From: Zanthoxylum bungeanum
Lineage: Eukaryota > Streptophyta > Magnoliopsida > Sapindales > Rutaceae
Assembly: GCA_019454045.1 (NCBI GenBank)
Contig: SKCR01007817.1
Coordinates: 310,001 to 374,000 of the forward strand
Reading direction: 5' to 3'
Length of the DNA stretch: 64,000 nt
Part shown: positions 1 to 10,560 of the stretch, piece by piece
How positions within the stretch are numbered: the stretch's first letter is position 1
How the letters are laid out: the number at the start of each line of letters is the position of its first letter
Program-made: the position numbers and the translations under genes
The notes under the pieces: generated by a model
Seen by the model: the letters and a program-made list of their open reading frames with translations, nothing else
Database searches by the model: none
Told to the model about the DNA's origin: nothing

Positions 1-675
1 TATACATGCTTGTTTTAATCTAATTTGATTAGATTTAGGGTGTATGACATTTTACGGAAAATCCATAATTAATAAGGTTTAAATGTAATTATGTATTTGA
101 TGCATGTTATATGGTCCGTCTTGTCAATATGGTTTATGAATATTTCTCCATGAATACATCTGAGACCGTGCCTCTGCTGTGAGGGTGTAGCCGATAGAGA
201 TTTATTTATACCGGATGTATGTCAGATACTAGATAAATTCAAGCGAAAGCGCAATCCTGAACGTGCCCTAACTGTCAGGGTTACGCAAGTAGCTTGAGTT
301 TATAATTGACGAGTTTAACCTTGGTACTTCTCCTTGTGGTCCTACCTTAGCAGTCACAACGAGAAACGACCAGAAACCTAGGAGTCACTTTTGAGTAATT
401 GGCAAATGAGTTGTCTACCTGATGAATATACGTAGGCGAGACTGTGCCTCTGCTGTGAGCTGAAATATATTCATGGGATCCACTTTTCACTATATGTATT
501 TAATTTAATTATTAAATTTTTGTATTCTGTTAGGGGATTACAGTATTGCATGATTTAGTGGGAGGGGCATTTTTAGATAAAAAATCCATGATCTAGTTAA
601 TGCTTTTATGATATTATATTAAACTACTTATATTTTCTGCTAACCGTTTTTCGTGATCTATATGATAGATTTGCG
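1..675 (+). other. Untranslated leader of copia A
   Basis: No coding signal. The stretch lies directly upstream of gag and is interpreted as the transcribed leader. It holds a near-perfect 22-bp direct repeat (GAGACYGTGCCTCTGCTGTGAG) at 162-183 and 438-459, with weaker similarity just upstream of each copy (TGAATA...). Confidence 0.6.
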
Positions 676-1530
676 ATGGTGGAACCATCCACTAATCAGT
701 TTGCGCGTATGCTTGATGCGAAAAAACTTAAAGGCGCAGAGAACTTCGCTGATTGGGACTTGGATTTTAGGATTGTCCTCAATTCCGAGAAGTTTGGATA
801 TGTTCTTGAGGGTCTGTTTCCCCTTACTGTGGCAGAGGACACAACACCGGAGGAACACCAAGTTTTTCAAGCTTGGAAAGATGATGACTTGAAAGTTAAG
901 TCATATATCTTAAGTTCACTATCTCCGGGACTCAAGAAACAATACTATGGCATGTCAGATGCGTATAGTATGATGACACGATTAAGACAATCGTTTGGGA
1001 ACCAAGAACAAGTTGTTGTTCACAAGGTTGCAAAGGAACTGTTCCATGCGCGATTGGATGAGGGGTAAGCTGTTAGCCCGCATGTTCTTCAGATGATCGA
1101 TTTGATTGATCAATTGAGGCAACATAATCTCATTCTGAATGACGTTCTCGGTATGAGTGTCATTCTTGGTTCACTCTCAGCTTCTTATCGCCAGTTTGTG
1201 ATGTACTTCAACATGAACATGATTATCTGTACCTACCATGAGCTGCATAGGATGTTGCTCATGGTGGAAGAGGACTTCAAGAAGAGAGTACCAACTCGCC
1301 CTCCGAGACCTACTTCACTTTCTGCTTCTTCCCAGACTTGGTCAAAGGGAAAGAAGAAGAAAGGGAAGAAGAATAAGGGTTTCGGTCCTTAACCACAAGC
1401 AAAGATAGCTAAGCCCAAGAGGGCTTCTGATGACAAGTGCCATCACTACAGCAAAGTCGGGCACTGGAAAAGGAATTGTCCTGACTACATTGCCCAGCTG
1501 AGGAAGGAGAGAGCATATACATCAGGTACA
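676..1530 (+). pseudogene. gag: copia A gag (capsid-nucleocapsid), broken
   Basis: One frame starts with MVEPSTNQFARMLDAKKLKG, typical of plant copia gag, and contains the conserved FADWDLDFRIVL and LRQSFGNQ-type segments. Gag packages element RNA into cytoplasmic virus-like particles. In-frame stops fall at 1066-1068 (after ARLDEG) and 1390-1392 (after a Lys/Gly-rich tract), with coding resemblance continuing in the same frame after each. The nucleocapsid zinc knuckle at 1438-1479 reads CHHYSKVGHWKRNC: the second Cys of the CX2CX4HX4C pattern is replaced by Tyr. Nonfunctional in this copy. Confidence 0.88.
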
Positions 1531-1990
1531 TTTATTTTTCCAGTTATTGATATATCTTTGGCTTGTGAAGCTGTTACATCCACCTGGATTTTAGATTCTG
1601 CTTGTCCCATTCATATTTGCAATTCGTTGTAGGTGCTGAAGGAAAGTAGGAAACTGAAGCCTGAAGAGATACAGTTGCGATTCGGGAGTGGAGACTCACT
1701 GGATGCAGTTGCAGTGGGAGTATACGAGATCCATTTGCCGCAAGGGACACTTTTGTTATATGACTGTTATTTTGTACCTGGATGTGTAGCTAATATTATA
1801 TCTCTATTTATATTGGATACAGAAGGCTATCGTATTAATATTAAGAACTGTTCTTTGTATTTATATGATAAACGTAATATTCAGATCTTTTGTTGTCCAA
1901 ATAAGCATGGTCATTATACAATGCAAACTTCAAAAGATATTTTGAATGCTGGAATTAATAAACGTAGTTTACCTATTGTTAATAATACTA
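1531..1990 (+). pseudogene. copia A protease region, broken
   Basis: Same frame as gag. The aspartic protease motif appears as TWILDSACPIHICNS near 1588-1630; the family usually has LDSGA, so the glycine is lost. A stop lies at 1630-1632, and the reading then continues with LRFGSGDSLDAVAVGVYEIHLP and YFVPGCVANIISL, standard copia sequence after the protease active site. The enzyme would cleave the gag-pol polyprotein in the particle. The frame closes at 2008-2010, where pol shifts frame. Confidence 0.82.
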
Positions 1991-2939
1991 AACTTTGCAT
2001 ATGCGGCTAGGTCATATAGGCGTTAAACGCCTTACCTAATTGGTTAGGAATGGTTTGATACCAGATCTTACCATTGAACCCTATCCAACTTGTGAATCGT
2101 GCATTCAAGGTAAGATAACTAAAGCCCAATTTTCTGGTGTTGTACACCGCACCACTAACTTACTGGAACTCGTACATTCTGAGGTATGTGGTCCACTAAG
2201 TCAGACTGCTCACAGTGGTTATTCGTACTTCATTACTTTTACCGATGATTTGTCACGGTACGATTATGTCTATTTGATGCGACATAAATCGGAAACCTTT
2301 GAAAAGTTCAAAGAATTCTGAAATGAAGTAGAAAAAAAAATTGGTCAATATATTAAATGCCTTCGATCTGATCGAGGCGGCGAATATATGAGTGGTGAGT
2401 TCATGGATTATATGAAAGAGAATGGGATTCTCGCTCAATACACTCATCCAGGTACTCCACAACACAATGTAGTGTCTGAGAGGAGAAATCGAACTTTATT
2501 GGATATGGTCCGATCAATGTTGAGTTTCACAGATTTGCCCTATTACTTATGGGGCTACTCTCTTTTAACAGCTGCACATCTTTTGAATAAGATTCCTTCA
2601 AAAGTTGTTCCTATGACACCGTATGAGATATGGTACGGTAGGAGACCAAATCTTAGTTATATTAAGGTTTGGGGTTGTCCTGCCTATGTCAGGGTGACTC
2701 AGCAAGATAAGCTTTCGCCTCGAGGGCAAAAGTTTAGGTTTGTCAGATATCCTTCGAATATGAGGGGATATCTGTTTTATGATACCGAGCATCGAAATGT
2801 GTTTGTAGCTCGCTTCGCAAAATTTCTAGAAGTAGAATTTTTGTATGAAGGTGGTAATCATAGACATGTTGAACTTGATGAAATCCAACCTGAAAACAAT
2901 GAACTAACGGAGGAACCTGAAGTTCAAGTAGATGAATGA
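1991..2939 (+). pseudogene. copia A integrase, broken
   Basis: The pre-integrase zinc-binding segment (HMRLGHIG ... CESCIQGK) begins near 1998, in a frame different from the protease. The rve catalytic core follows. Of the D,D35E triad, the first position (2181-2183, HSEVCGP) is Glu instead of the usual Asp, the second Asp is at 2370-2372 (LRSDRGGEY), and the Glu at 2478-2480 (SERRNRT); the last two are 36 codons apart, as expected. Stops lie near 2029 (in the pre-integrase segment), at 2319-2321 and at 2937-2939. The C-terminal KVWGCPAYV segment is recognisable. Integrase would insert cDNA into nuclear DNA; this copy should not. Confidence 0.88.
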
Positions 2940-4115
2940 CCTTCAACACACACACTCCGTATGTCACAAAGGGTATCTAGACCTTCTGAACGCTTGTATT
3001 TGATACAAGAAAAGAGTCTGGATTTTCTCGTAGTTGAAGAGACAGATCCTTTTACCTATAGAGAATCGATGTTGGACATCGACTCCGTGAAATGGCAAAG
3101 TGCCATGAAATCCGAGATAGACTCAATGCATGAGAATCAAGTTTGGGACTTGGTTTCGCTTCCCGAAGGAATTGTTCCTATCAATTATAAATAGGTTTAC
3201 AAAAGGAAGTGAGGGCCAGACGGTAAGGTTGAAACTTACAAGGCTTGACTGGTTGCAAAAGGTTACACGCAGCGACCTAGCGTCGACTACGATGAAACGT
3301 TTTCACCAGTAGCCATGCTTAAGTCTATTAGGATTTTGCTTTCTATAGCTATGTATCATGACTACGAGATTTGACAAATGGATGTCAAAATGGCTTTTCT
3401 AAATGGATTTCTTGATGAAGAAATCTATATGGAACAGCCGAAAGGTTTTGCGTCCAGCGAAAACTCAAGTATGGTGTGTAAGCTTAAGAAGTCCATTTAA
3501 GGACTTAAACAAGCTTCACGAAGTTGGAATCTTTAATTCGACGAGATTATTAGATCGTCTGGTTTTCTCAAGAATTCAGAAGAATCATGTGTGTATCAGA
3601 AGGCCAGTGGGAGCATGGTCGTATTTTTAGTCCTATATGTTGATGACATCCTAATCATTGGGAATGATATAGGAATGTTACAAAGCATCAAAGCATACCT
3701 CTGTAAGAATTTCTCCATGAAGGACCTGGGAGAAGCTTCCTATGTTTTAAGGATAGAACTCTATAGAGATAGACAAAGGAGGTTGATTGGGTTATCCCAA
3801 TCAACGTACATAGATAAGATCTTGGAATGGTATAATTTTGGTAACTGTAAGACAGCAAACATACCGTTCAGACATGGGATTCATCTTTCGAAGAAGATGA
3901 GTGCAAAAACAGAAGATGAGAAGGTTAGAATGTCTAACCAACCATATGTTTCGTGTTTGGGTAGCATAATGTATGCCATGTTATGTACGAGGCCTGATAT
4001 CAGTTTCGCTGTTAGCGTAACTAGTCGATATAAGTCCAATCCAGGTAATGTCCATTGGATGGCCATTAAACATATCCTGAAGTATCTTAAAGGTACTAAG
4101 GATAAGTTGATAATT
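2940..4115 (+). pseudogene. copia A reverse transcriptase, broken
   Basis: The region opens with the linker and RT N-terminus (KWQSAMKSEIDSMHENQVWDLV) and reaches YKRK-type sequence at about 3200, where a stop (3192-3194) and frame changes begin. Between about 3200 and 3590 the RT homology jumps frames (FLNGF, GLKQAS-type pieces). From 3591 it is open again with the intact catalytic YVDD at 3636-3647 (LYVDDILIIGND), then KDLGEASYVL and LSQSTYIDKIL. The enzyme copies element RNA into cDNA. The active site survives, but the stops and shifts make it a pseudogene. Confidence 0.87.
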
Positions 4116-4619
4116 TATTGAGGAAACGAACTACAAGTTAACGAGTATACAGATTCTGATTTCCAATCGGATCCTGATGATAGAAAGTCTACATCTGGAT
4201 ACGTCTTTACCCTTAACAGAGGTGCAGTTTGTTGGAAGAGTTCCAAACAGGGGTCAACAGCAGATTCCACCACTGAGGCGGAATATATTGCAGCTTCTGA
4301 AGCTACAAAGGAGGCTGTGTGGATGAAGAATTTTATCACAGAATTGGGAGTTGTCCCAAGTATCGAGAATATGATTCCGTTATACTGTGATAATACTGGA
4401 GCCATTGCGCAAGCAAAGGAACCGATGGCGCATCAAAAGTCGAAGCATGTGGAACGCAAGTCCCACATCATTCGAGATATTGTGTCGCGAGGGGATATTG
4501 TCTTGTGAAAGGTACCAAGTGAGGTTAATGTAGCAGACCCACTGACGAATGCCATACCTCCGAAGTTGTTTGATAAACACGTGGAGTCGATGGGTATTAG
4601 ATACAATCGATATTGACAC
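4116..4619 (+). pseudogene. copia A RNase H, broken
   Basis: Continues the RT frame after a TGA at 4119-4121. Conserved copia RNase H segments are visible: YTDSDFQSDPDDRKSTSGYVF, KQGSTADSTTEAEYIAASEA, LYCDNTGAIAQAKEP and the C-terminal VADPLTN. A second stop lies at 4506-4508. The domain would degrade the RNA strand during cDNA synthesis. The frame ends at 4615-4617, about 20 bp before the 3' LTR, which is the normal copia arrangement. Confidence 0.87.
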
Positions 4620-4638
4620 TAGAGCAAGTGCGAGATTT

Positions 4639-7057
4639 TATTGGGGTTGGTGCTCAGAGCGCCAATTCCCAGTTGTATTTCTTTGAGAATACTACTGTAA
4701 AACGTTATTATTTTGAATAATATAAGCAGTTTCTGTAATATAATGTATCTTTTAATATGGTAAAGACGTAATGACCTTAGAATGACTAGTCACGATGCTG
4801 TTGCAAAAGCGTCGCAACTGACATTGAGTTGTATCATGACGTTGTCATTCTCAGACAGTTCCTGGTCAAGGTTTACACTACTTGGTCAGTATAGTAAACC
4901 CGTTGAGACCGATACATGTCGTATACTGGAATATTTGATTCCAATGGTTTCTCAATGAACCATGAGTCTTGGAGACTCGTATAAACGTGTAGGTTTTTAT
5001 AGCGGATAAACACTGAACGACTCACCAAATATTCTTAATGGATGGTACACCAACGTCAATAAGAATCTTCTCGGGTTGAGTAGAATTTGTGATTCTTCGA
5101 CTTGAGATACCACTGTGGGCACATGAGACATCTTCCACACTTAGATGGCAGTCACGTCACTGATCTATTTAGATCAGACATCCGCATGTTCGTTGGGTGT
5201 GGATAGATCCTCAGGGTGTCTTCTGTGTTTCGAGATAGGATCCGTCAGTTCTGTGTACAGAGCATAGGTAGTCCATATGATTAGCAATCAGATAAAAACC
5301 ATGGGCCCGTGGTACACTTTAGAAGTCAGTTCTAAGTGTTCTCTTTTGGAGATTGTTAATAGAGACGTCGACGAGATTGTCCCTATAGAAATTTGACTTT
5401 TACATCTATATCTCTGGGATATATCTGGATACCTGTGACAGAGGAATTATACATTTACCATGACCTCGATATGTATGATTCAGCGAGTTTATCCGTGGTC
5501 GTCATAATTTATGGGTCGATAAATTATGGACATAAAATTGGATTTCGTGACGGATATGTCTGAATCTATAGAGTCTCACTAATGAAATATACTCGTAGAG
5601 CACTAGGGCAACATTTATAAATAATACTGATTATTTATAAAGTCCTTTAAAGGTTAAACGAAAAAATACATGTGTTGGGACCCAATAGTCATTTCTTATT
5701 TTTGTGTATTTGCATTTAATGTTAGATTTTATCAAATACACATTATTTATTTTTCAAATTGAGATATTTGACTAATATCATAAATATATATTTATTTGAT
5801 ATTTATTGTAAATATAATACATATATTTAATATATTTGTATTTAAATAATTATTTATTTATTTAATTGTTTAATAATTAATTTAATTAAAATATAAATAT
5901 ATTAAAGTTATGATAATTGTTGAGATGACTTAAAGATGCCTTACTTGACTTTAAGAAATTCATTAAAGAGTTAATGATTTCAAAAGCAAGTGGCCAAGTT
6001 GGCATTAATTGAATTAAATTGAAAAAATATGAATTGTTTTTCTTTTATGCCAAATTCGTCCAAGTGGTAAAATGTCCAAGGGTTGGATATTTTTCATTAA
6101 CCAAAATCTCATCAAAAACTCCAAGCTTGAGGAAGAAGAAGAAAGACAAAAGAAAAATCAAAGAAAGCTTGGAATTTAGTGAATATTTCCAGCTTGCCAT
6201 TAGAGAGAAAAATGTTTCTCTTGTTGTTGGATTTATCTTGTGATGTTCTCATGTTTTTCTATTCTTTATTCTTTGTGTTTTTGTTTGATGGAAGTTTGAT
6301 GATAGGGTTATGCATGTATAAAGATCATAGAATGTTATTTAAAAAAAAAAAAAAAAAAAAGATCATAGAATGTTACTAATGAGTTAATAAGCATTCTTTT
6401 GATGGTTTGAGAAAGTAGTTGACATTTTAGAGTTATTGACCCACTCTTAAATGACCTAGAATTGTTCTATAGTTATTTCACTGTGGTGAGGCTTGATTGG
6501 TGTTATAGAAACTTGATTGAAATGTTGAATTTAATAGATTTGGTCTAATTTGTCCAATTTGGTGAAATTAAAAAATTAGGGTTTAAGACTTTCTCTAAAT
6601 TTGGGGCTTTTCATTTATGTTGTGTATTTGGATGTTTATAAGATGCATATAAAATATTGGGTTGATTGGATTTCATCTTAATGTATTTTGAACACAAAAG
6701 GAGCAAAATGCACAATTTGCCCACCTAATGAGGCTCACGGCATTTTGGGTATTTTTGGGGGTCTTGTTGCAATTTCAATTTTGATATGTATGACATGTTA
6801 AATTCATCTTAGAAATGATTTAGAATCATCCAAAATTGTTTTTGGCAATTTAGGACTAAAATGAACAAAATGCAAAGTTTTGTGGTAATTCAGTAATTAC
6901 CAAGAAATTTGATTTCTTGTGTAATTTTTCAAAATTTGTTAATTGGATAATTAAATTAATAAGTTTATTTAATTGATCCGAGAAAAAGTTTTGAAATCGA
7001 AAATTTTGATTTTCCACTATTCCGCTACGTTACCGGATTTGCGCCTTAAAACCCCTT

Positions 7058-7059
<2 letters not shown>
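4639..7059 (+). repeat. copia A 3' LTR (about 2.42 kb)
   Basis: Start set by alignment to the copy at 60933, which begins TGTTGGGGTTGG; here the first G is mutated (TATTGGGGTTGG). End set by alignment to the inverted copy whose terminus is at 56387 (reads CCCAACA on its own strand; here CCCTTCA). Together the two partial copies add up to about the same length (499 + 1924 bp). A purine tract follows RNase H immediately upstream. Contains the poly-A insertion at 6321-6375. Confidence 0.85.
6321..6375. repeat. Poly-A tract flanked by 17-bp direct repeats
   Basis: AAGATCATAGAATGTTA occurs at 6321-6337 and again at 6359-6375. Between them are only TTT and a run of As. Long direct repeats around a bare A-tail are the footprint expected of target-primed reverse transcription with extreme 5' truncation (LINE or SINE machinery). 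Slippage is an alternative. Confidence 0.6.

Positions 7060-7060
<1 letters not shown>

Positions 7061-7090
<30 letters not shown>
7061..7090. repeat. (TA)n microsatellite
   Basis: Uninterrupted TA dinucleotides directly at the end of the copia A LTR. The junction to the CACTA remnant lies here; no CACTA-type 5' terminus is seen. Confidence 0.9.
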
Positions 7091-7091
<1 letters not shown>

Positions 7092-7155
7092 TGCTAGTGA
7101 AATTGAGAGTGTAAAACTATAATTCAAGTAGTGCATTTTGATTCTTATTTTGCAG

Positions 7156-8536
7156 ATGGCACCGGGCAATCGCAAACACGCTACTTCAACTCTATCTACA
7201 TCTGCAAGGACAGATGCCCCTGCTGGGATCTCTGTTAGTACAGGTGACTCGAGTTCAGCGAAGGGTCGAGGATGCACCCGTGGCTTGAGGTTGGTTAAGC
7301 ACGTTCAGGCTCACGGCCGTATCCGGATAGAGATATCAGATGATCGAGAAAGACAGATCATGCAATATTTTTCATCATTTACCAATGTCATAGGTGCTGC
7401 TGCTCGGTATAAAGCTCCCCAAAACTACGTTTCTTGGAGAAAGATATCGTGGGAGACGAAAATCAACTAGCTCTTCCCGACGCTACTTGTGAGTAAATTT
7501 ACAGTATTGAGTTTTCGTTATATTTTTTTATTTTAAATTTATATTTTATACTTAATTTTTACTTGGTTGTTATTCTTGCAGGAGTGGTTCAATATCGATA
7601 TGACCAAAGAAAATTTCCATAAGTATCTTGACCACCAAATGGGGAAACGTTATAAGGATTATAGGACAAAAGTCCTGAAACTGATATTCGACGCATATGG
7701 GCCTTTGGATGGTCCACAACACAAGCCTGATTTATAGATGAGTGAGACTGGACATTCTTGTGTGAGCTTTGGTCTAGCGAGAAACACACAATAATTTTTA
7801 AAATAATACGAAATTGATAATTCTCTTCGTTTTTGTTACTTACAGTATTGTTAAATGCAGAATAAATGTCAGGCAAATGTGGAGAATCGAAGTCACCTGC
7901 GTTTCAGCCACCGTGGAGATTCCAAGCCATTTATCCAACACCGATCCGAACATTCTGAGGTAAATATAGCCTAAACTGTATTTTAACAGTTCATTAATTT
8001 TACTAATGTCGAATCATGTATCAATTTATGTTTTTTAGCAGAGTAGCATAGGTGAGGTGCAGTCATTTCCAGATTTTTTCCGAGTGACGCACTACAATGA
8101 GAAGAAAAATATAGATCAATAAAGAAGTCGAACGCTGCTACGTAAGTTTAAGTATTTAAAATAAAATAAATATTATTTTAAATTGATTTTTTTCTTTTCA
8201 AATTCGAACATTAACTTAATGTTTTTTAAACAGAATGAAATGGTGGAGCTCCAGCATCAAACTTCGGAGACATGGTCCGACCCTATACCGGATGAAGAGT
8301 TGTCGTAATTGGTTTTCAAAAACCAGATAGCGTACAACGTCGGCCTTGGAACTCGTAAGAAGCCGACGTCATCTGGGCCCACTACTGTTTCTTCTCAAAC
8401 TGACTCGTGCCTTCGAGAAGAGCTAGCCACCACCAAGAACATGTTGGAAAATACCGAAGACGAGCTGAAGAAGACTCATGAGACGCTACTGCGGGTCAAG
8501 GTGGACCACGAAAGGAAGATGCAGGAGTTCGACTAG
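7156..8536 (+). pseudogene. CACTA (En/Spm) Transposase_24-like gene, decayed
   Basis: Five exon-like blocks resemble the plant Transposase_24 (Ptta/En/Spm) protein. Block 1 starts at ATG 7156 (MAPGNRKHATSTL), with RGCTRGLRLVKHVQAHGRIRI and a DDRERQIMQYFSSFTNVIG segment. Block 2 (about 7582-7738) reads NIDMTKENFHKYLDHQMGKR. Block 3 (about 7862-7960) has NRSHLRFSHRGDSKPF. Block 4 (about 8040-8125) has FPDFFRVTHYNEK. Block 5 (about 8235-8536) ends in a Glu/Lys-rich likely coiled coil. Introns show GT (near 7489) and a CAG acceptor (near 7580). In-frame stops at 7468, 7736 and 8306 show it is dead. The TNP2-type transposase is absent. Confidence 0.75.
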
Positions 8537-8636
8537 TAGATAAGGGCTTTCCGGGAGATGTTGGAGGCCTCACTCGGCCGGAGTGCATCGGGCTCGAGCG
8601 CCCCCCATCACAGCAGCAATAAATTTTATTTTCAAT

Positions 8637-8839
8637 TGTATAAACATTCACAACAGATAGTTTTAATAGACTATGTATTTATTTTATTTAATAAATTTTC
8701 ATTATAATAACAAATTAATTATTAGAATAAAAATTATTGTACTATTATTATGTAATTTTTTTGAAATAATAATATTTTTTAATATATTAAATTGAATATT
8801 TCAGAGCAAATGTATGTAAAATAATAAATTTGTTTTACT
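8637..8839. other. AT-rich spacer inside CACTA remnant
   Basis: Very AT-rich, no coding resemblance and no repeat structure beyond A/T runs. It lies between the Transposase_24 pseudogene and the subterminal repeats. Confidence 0.5.
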
Positions 8840-9263
8840 TTTAGCTTCAAATTATTCGACGTTAAAAGTAATAAAATAATATTTATTTTTTAATAATTTA
8901 TTGATTTTGGCGTTGAATAGTTTCGACGCTAAAATAGACTTTTAGCGTCGAATTATTCGACGCTAAACGTAATAAAATATTATTTATTTTTTAATAATTT
9001 ATTGATTTGGGTATCGAAAATATTCGACGCTAAAATAGACACTTTAGCGTCGTAAAATACAATTTGTCGTTGAAAATATTTCGACACAAAATATATGATT
9101 TTAGCGTCGAAATTTCTAATTTCGACGCTAATTGTCTTTCTCGTCCACATTTTTGCGTCCAAAATTAGCGTCGAAATTATTCGATGCAAATTGCGATTAG
9201 CGTCGAATTACTTAATTTTAGCATTGATACAATTCGACGCTAAAGATCTTATTTTTTGTAGTG
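8840..9263 (+). repeat. CACTA subterminal repeat array and 3' terminus
   Basis: The 12-mer TTTAGCGTCGAA and its reverse complement recur many times in both orientations; one pair forms a near-perfect palindrome around 8940-8967. In En/Spm elements such subterminal motifs bind the element's DNA-binding protein. The array ends at 9263 with TTTTTTGTAGTG, the reverse complement of the CACTACAAAAAA terminal inverted repeat, giving the element's right end. Confidence 0.85.
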
Positions 9264-10214
9264 ACTCCTCATGACTTTTTCTATGATTTTCCTAATTTAT
9301 TTTGTCAAAATAGGGACTCAAATGGCCGAATTTAGCCTTTCTCTCCTCCACCTCTCTTTTCACTCTCTAGACCCATTTCTCACGACCTTATTTTTATTTA
9401 TTTTTGTTGTGAGGAAGAAGAATCTTGTTGGGGAAAATCCAATAATATCATTCACAAGAATTTTGGGTTATTACAATATATTTAGGAATCTACTGGACCA
9501 ACTTAGGTATGTTAATTTTTATTGCGCATTGTCCAAATTCTTATAATATATTATAATGTATCGGTTCACATTAATATTTAGGATATAAATATACTTTATC
9601 CATATTTGTATGGGAAATTATCTACTTCCATCTTATTATAAGAGAAAAATAAGAATCCATGTGGTTGAGTCCGGAATAGATATGATAATTGGTGATAATT
9701 CGGGATTTATTAATTTTAGTCTCTTTTGATTATGGATTCGGGATGAAAAATCTTCTCAAATCTTGTATCTGTTTTTGAATTGGGATTAAAATTCATCCCA
9801 TATCCCAAAACGATTCAAGATTCGAGATTTTAAGGTAAAAATCGAAATTCATGATAAAAATCGTCCCAAATCTTAATCCGATATTTATTTGGGATAGGAA
9901 ATTATTTCCAATTTCATATCGAGTGGTACATGATTTCGAATTCCGATCAGAATTCAAGATTTTCTCATAGTCTCAAAAAAAAAAAAAAAAAAAATTATAT
10001 ATATAGAATGATTAAATCTGTTAGAGAGAGAATATAGATGTTGGGCAATATAGTTGAGGGGCGCGTCTAACCTTCTTTTTTTTTTTTTTTTTTTTTTTTA
10101 TTTTGTAAAACCCCTCATTTTTGTCATTTATAATTTTTACAAGCTAACAATGATATTTGAAAATTTTGAAGAATAAATAGAAAAATACTCCAAAGAAGGA
10201 AAGTTTATAGTGAT
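9264..10214. other. Spacer between the two CACTA remnants
   Basis: No coding or mobile-element signal recognised. It contains a 20-bp A run at 9975-9994 and a 24-bp T run at 10076-10099, about 80 bp apart and able to pair, and a stretch (about 9700-9930) with repeated GGGAT/ATCCC words. Confidence 0.5.
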
Positions 10215-10490
10215 CACTGTAAGAATACGATCTTTTAGCTTCGACGTTAAAAAAATATCAAAGTCGATGCTAAAATTTTTCGCATCCAAATATGGCGAAG
10301 CATAAAATGAATACTAAAGATTGGCAGCGAAAAACTTTTAGCGTCAATAAAACTTCAGCGAAGCTAAATATCGAATTTTATGTCGCCAATAATCGTAGCT
10401 AAAATCGATATACAATGACGCAAAAAGTGAAAACTTATGCGTCGATAAGCAACGGTGATGCTAAAGATCATGTGGTGACTCTAAATATAT
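10215..10490 (-). repeat. Second CACTA remnant: terminus and subterminal repeats
   Basis: Begins CACTGTAAGAATACGATC, then TTTTAGCTTCGACG. This matches the inward reading of the first remnant's end (CACTACAAAAAATAAGATC then TTTAGCGTCGA) apart from a few substitutions. Degenerate GCGTCGA/TCGATGC motifs follow. It is the 3' terminus of a minus-strand element; the motifs are more decayed than at 8840-9263. Confidence 0.7.
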
Positions 10491-10560
10491 TTAAAAATGT
10501 TAAAGAATTAAATTAATATTATATATAAAATAAATATTTTATTACATTAAATTAAAAAAA

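Larger units (their letters stand above)
1..7059 (+). mobile_element. Ty1/copia retrotransposon A, 5' end outside window
   Basis: The order gag, protease, integrase, reverse transcriptase, RNase H, then a 3' LTR identifies a Ty1/copia element (gypsy elements carry integrase last). No LTR end or tRNA primer-binding site is seen before gag, so the 5' LTR lies upstream of the window. The coding region runs from 676 to about 4619 and is interrupted by several stops and at least two frame changes, so the copy cannot make a polyprotein. Two further partial copies of its LTR occur at 56387-58310 (minus) and 60933-61431 (plus). Confidence 0.9.

Noticed and set aside
8840..9263. Regular repeats that could suggest a CRISPR array
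   Set aside because: Repeats occur in both orientations with irregular spacing, end in a CACTA terminus, and the surroundings are a plant genome.
9271..9546. 91-codon frame between the CACTA remnants
   Set aside because: No domain, no conservation evidence, chance length in AT-rich sequence.
9975..10099. Poly-A and poly-T runs as the two ends of a small retroposon or foldback element
   Set aside because: No flanking direct repeats were found and the sequence between is not recognisable.
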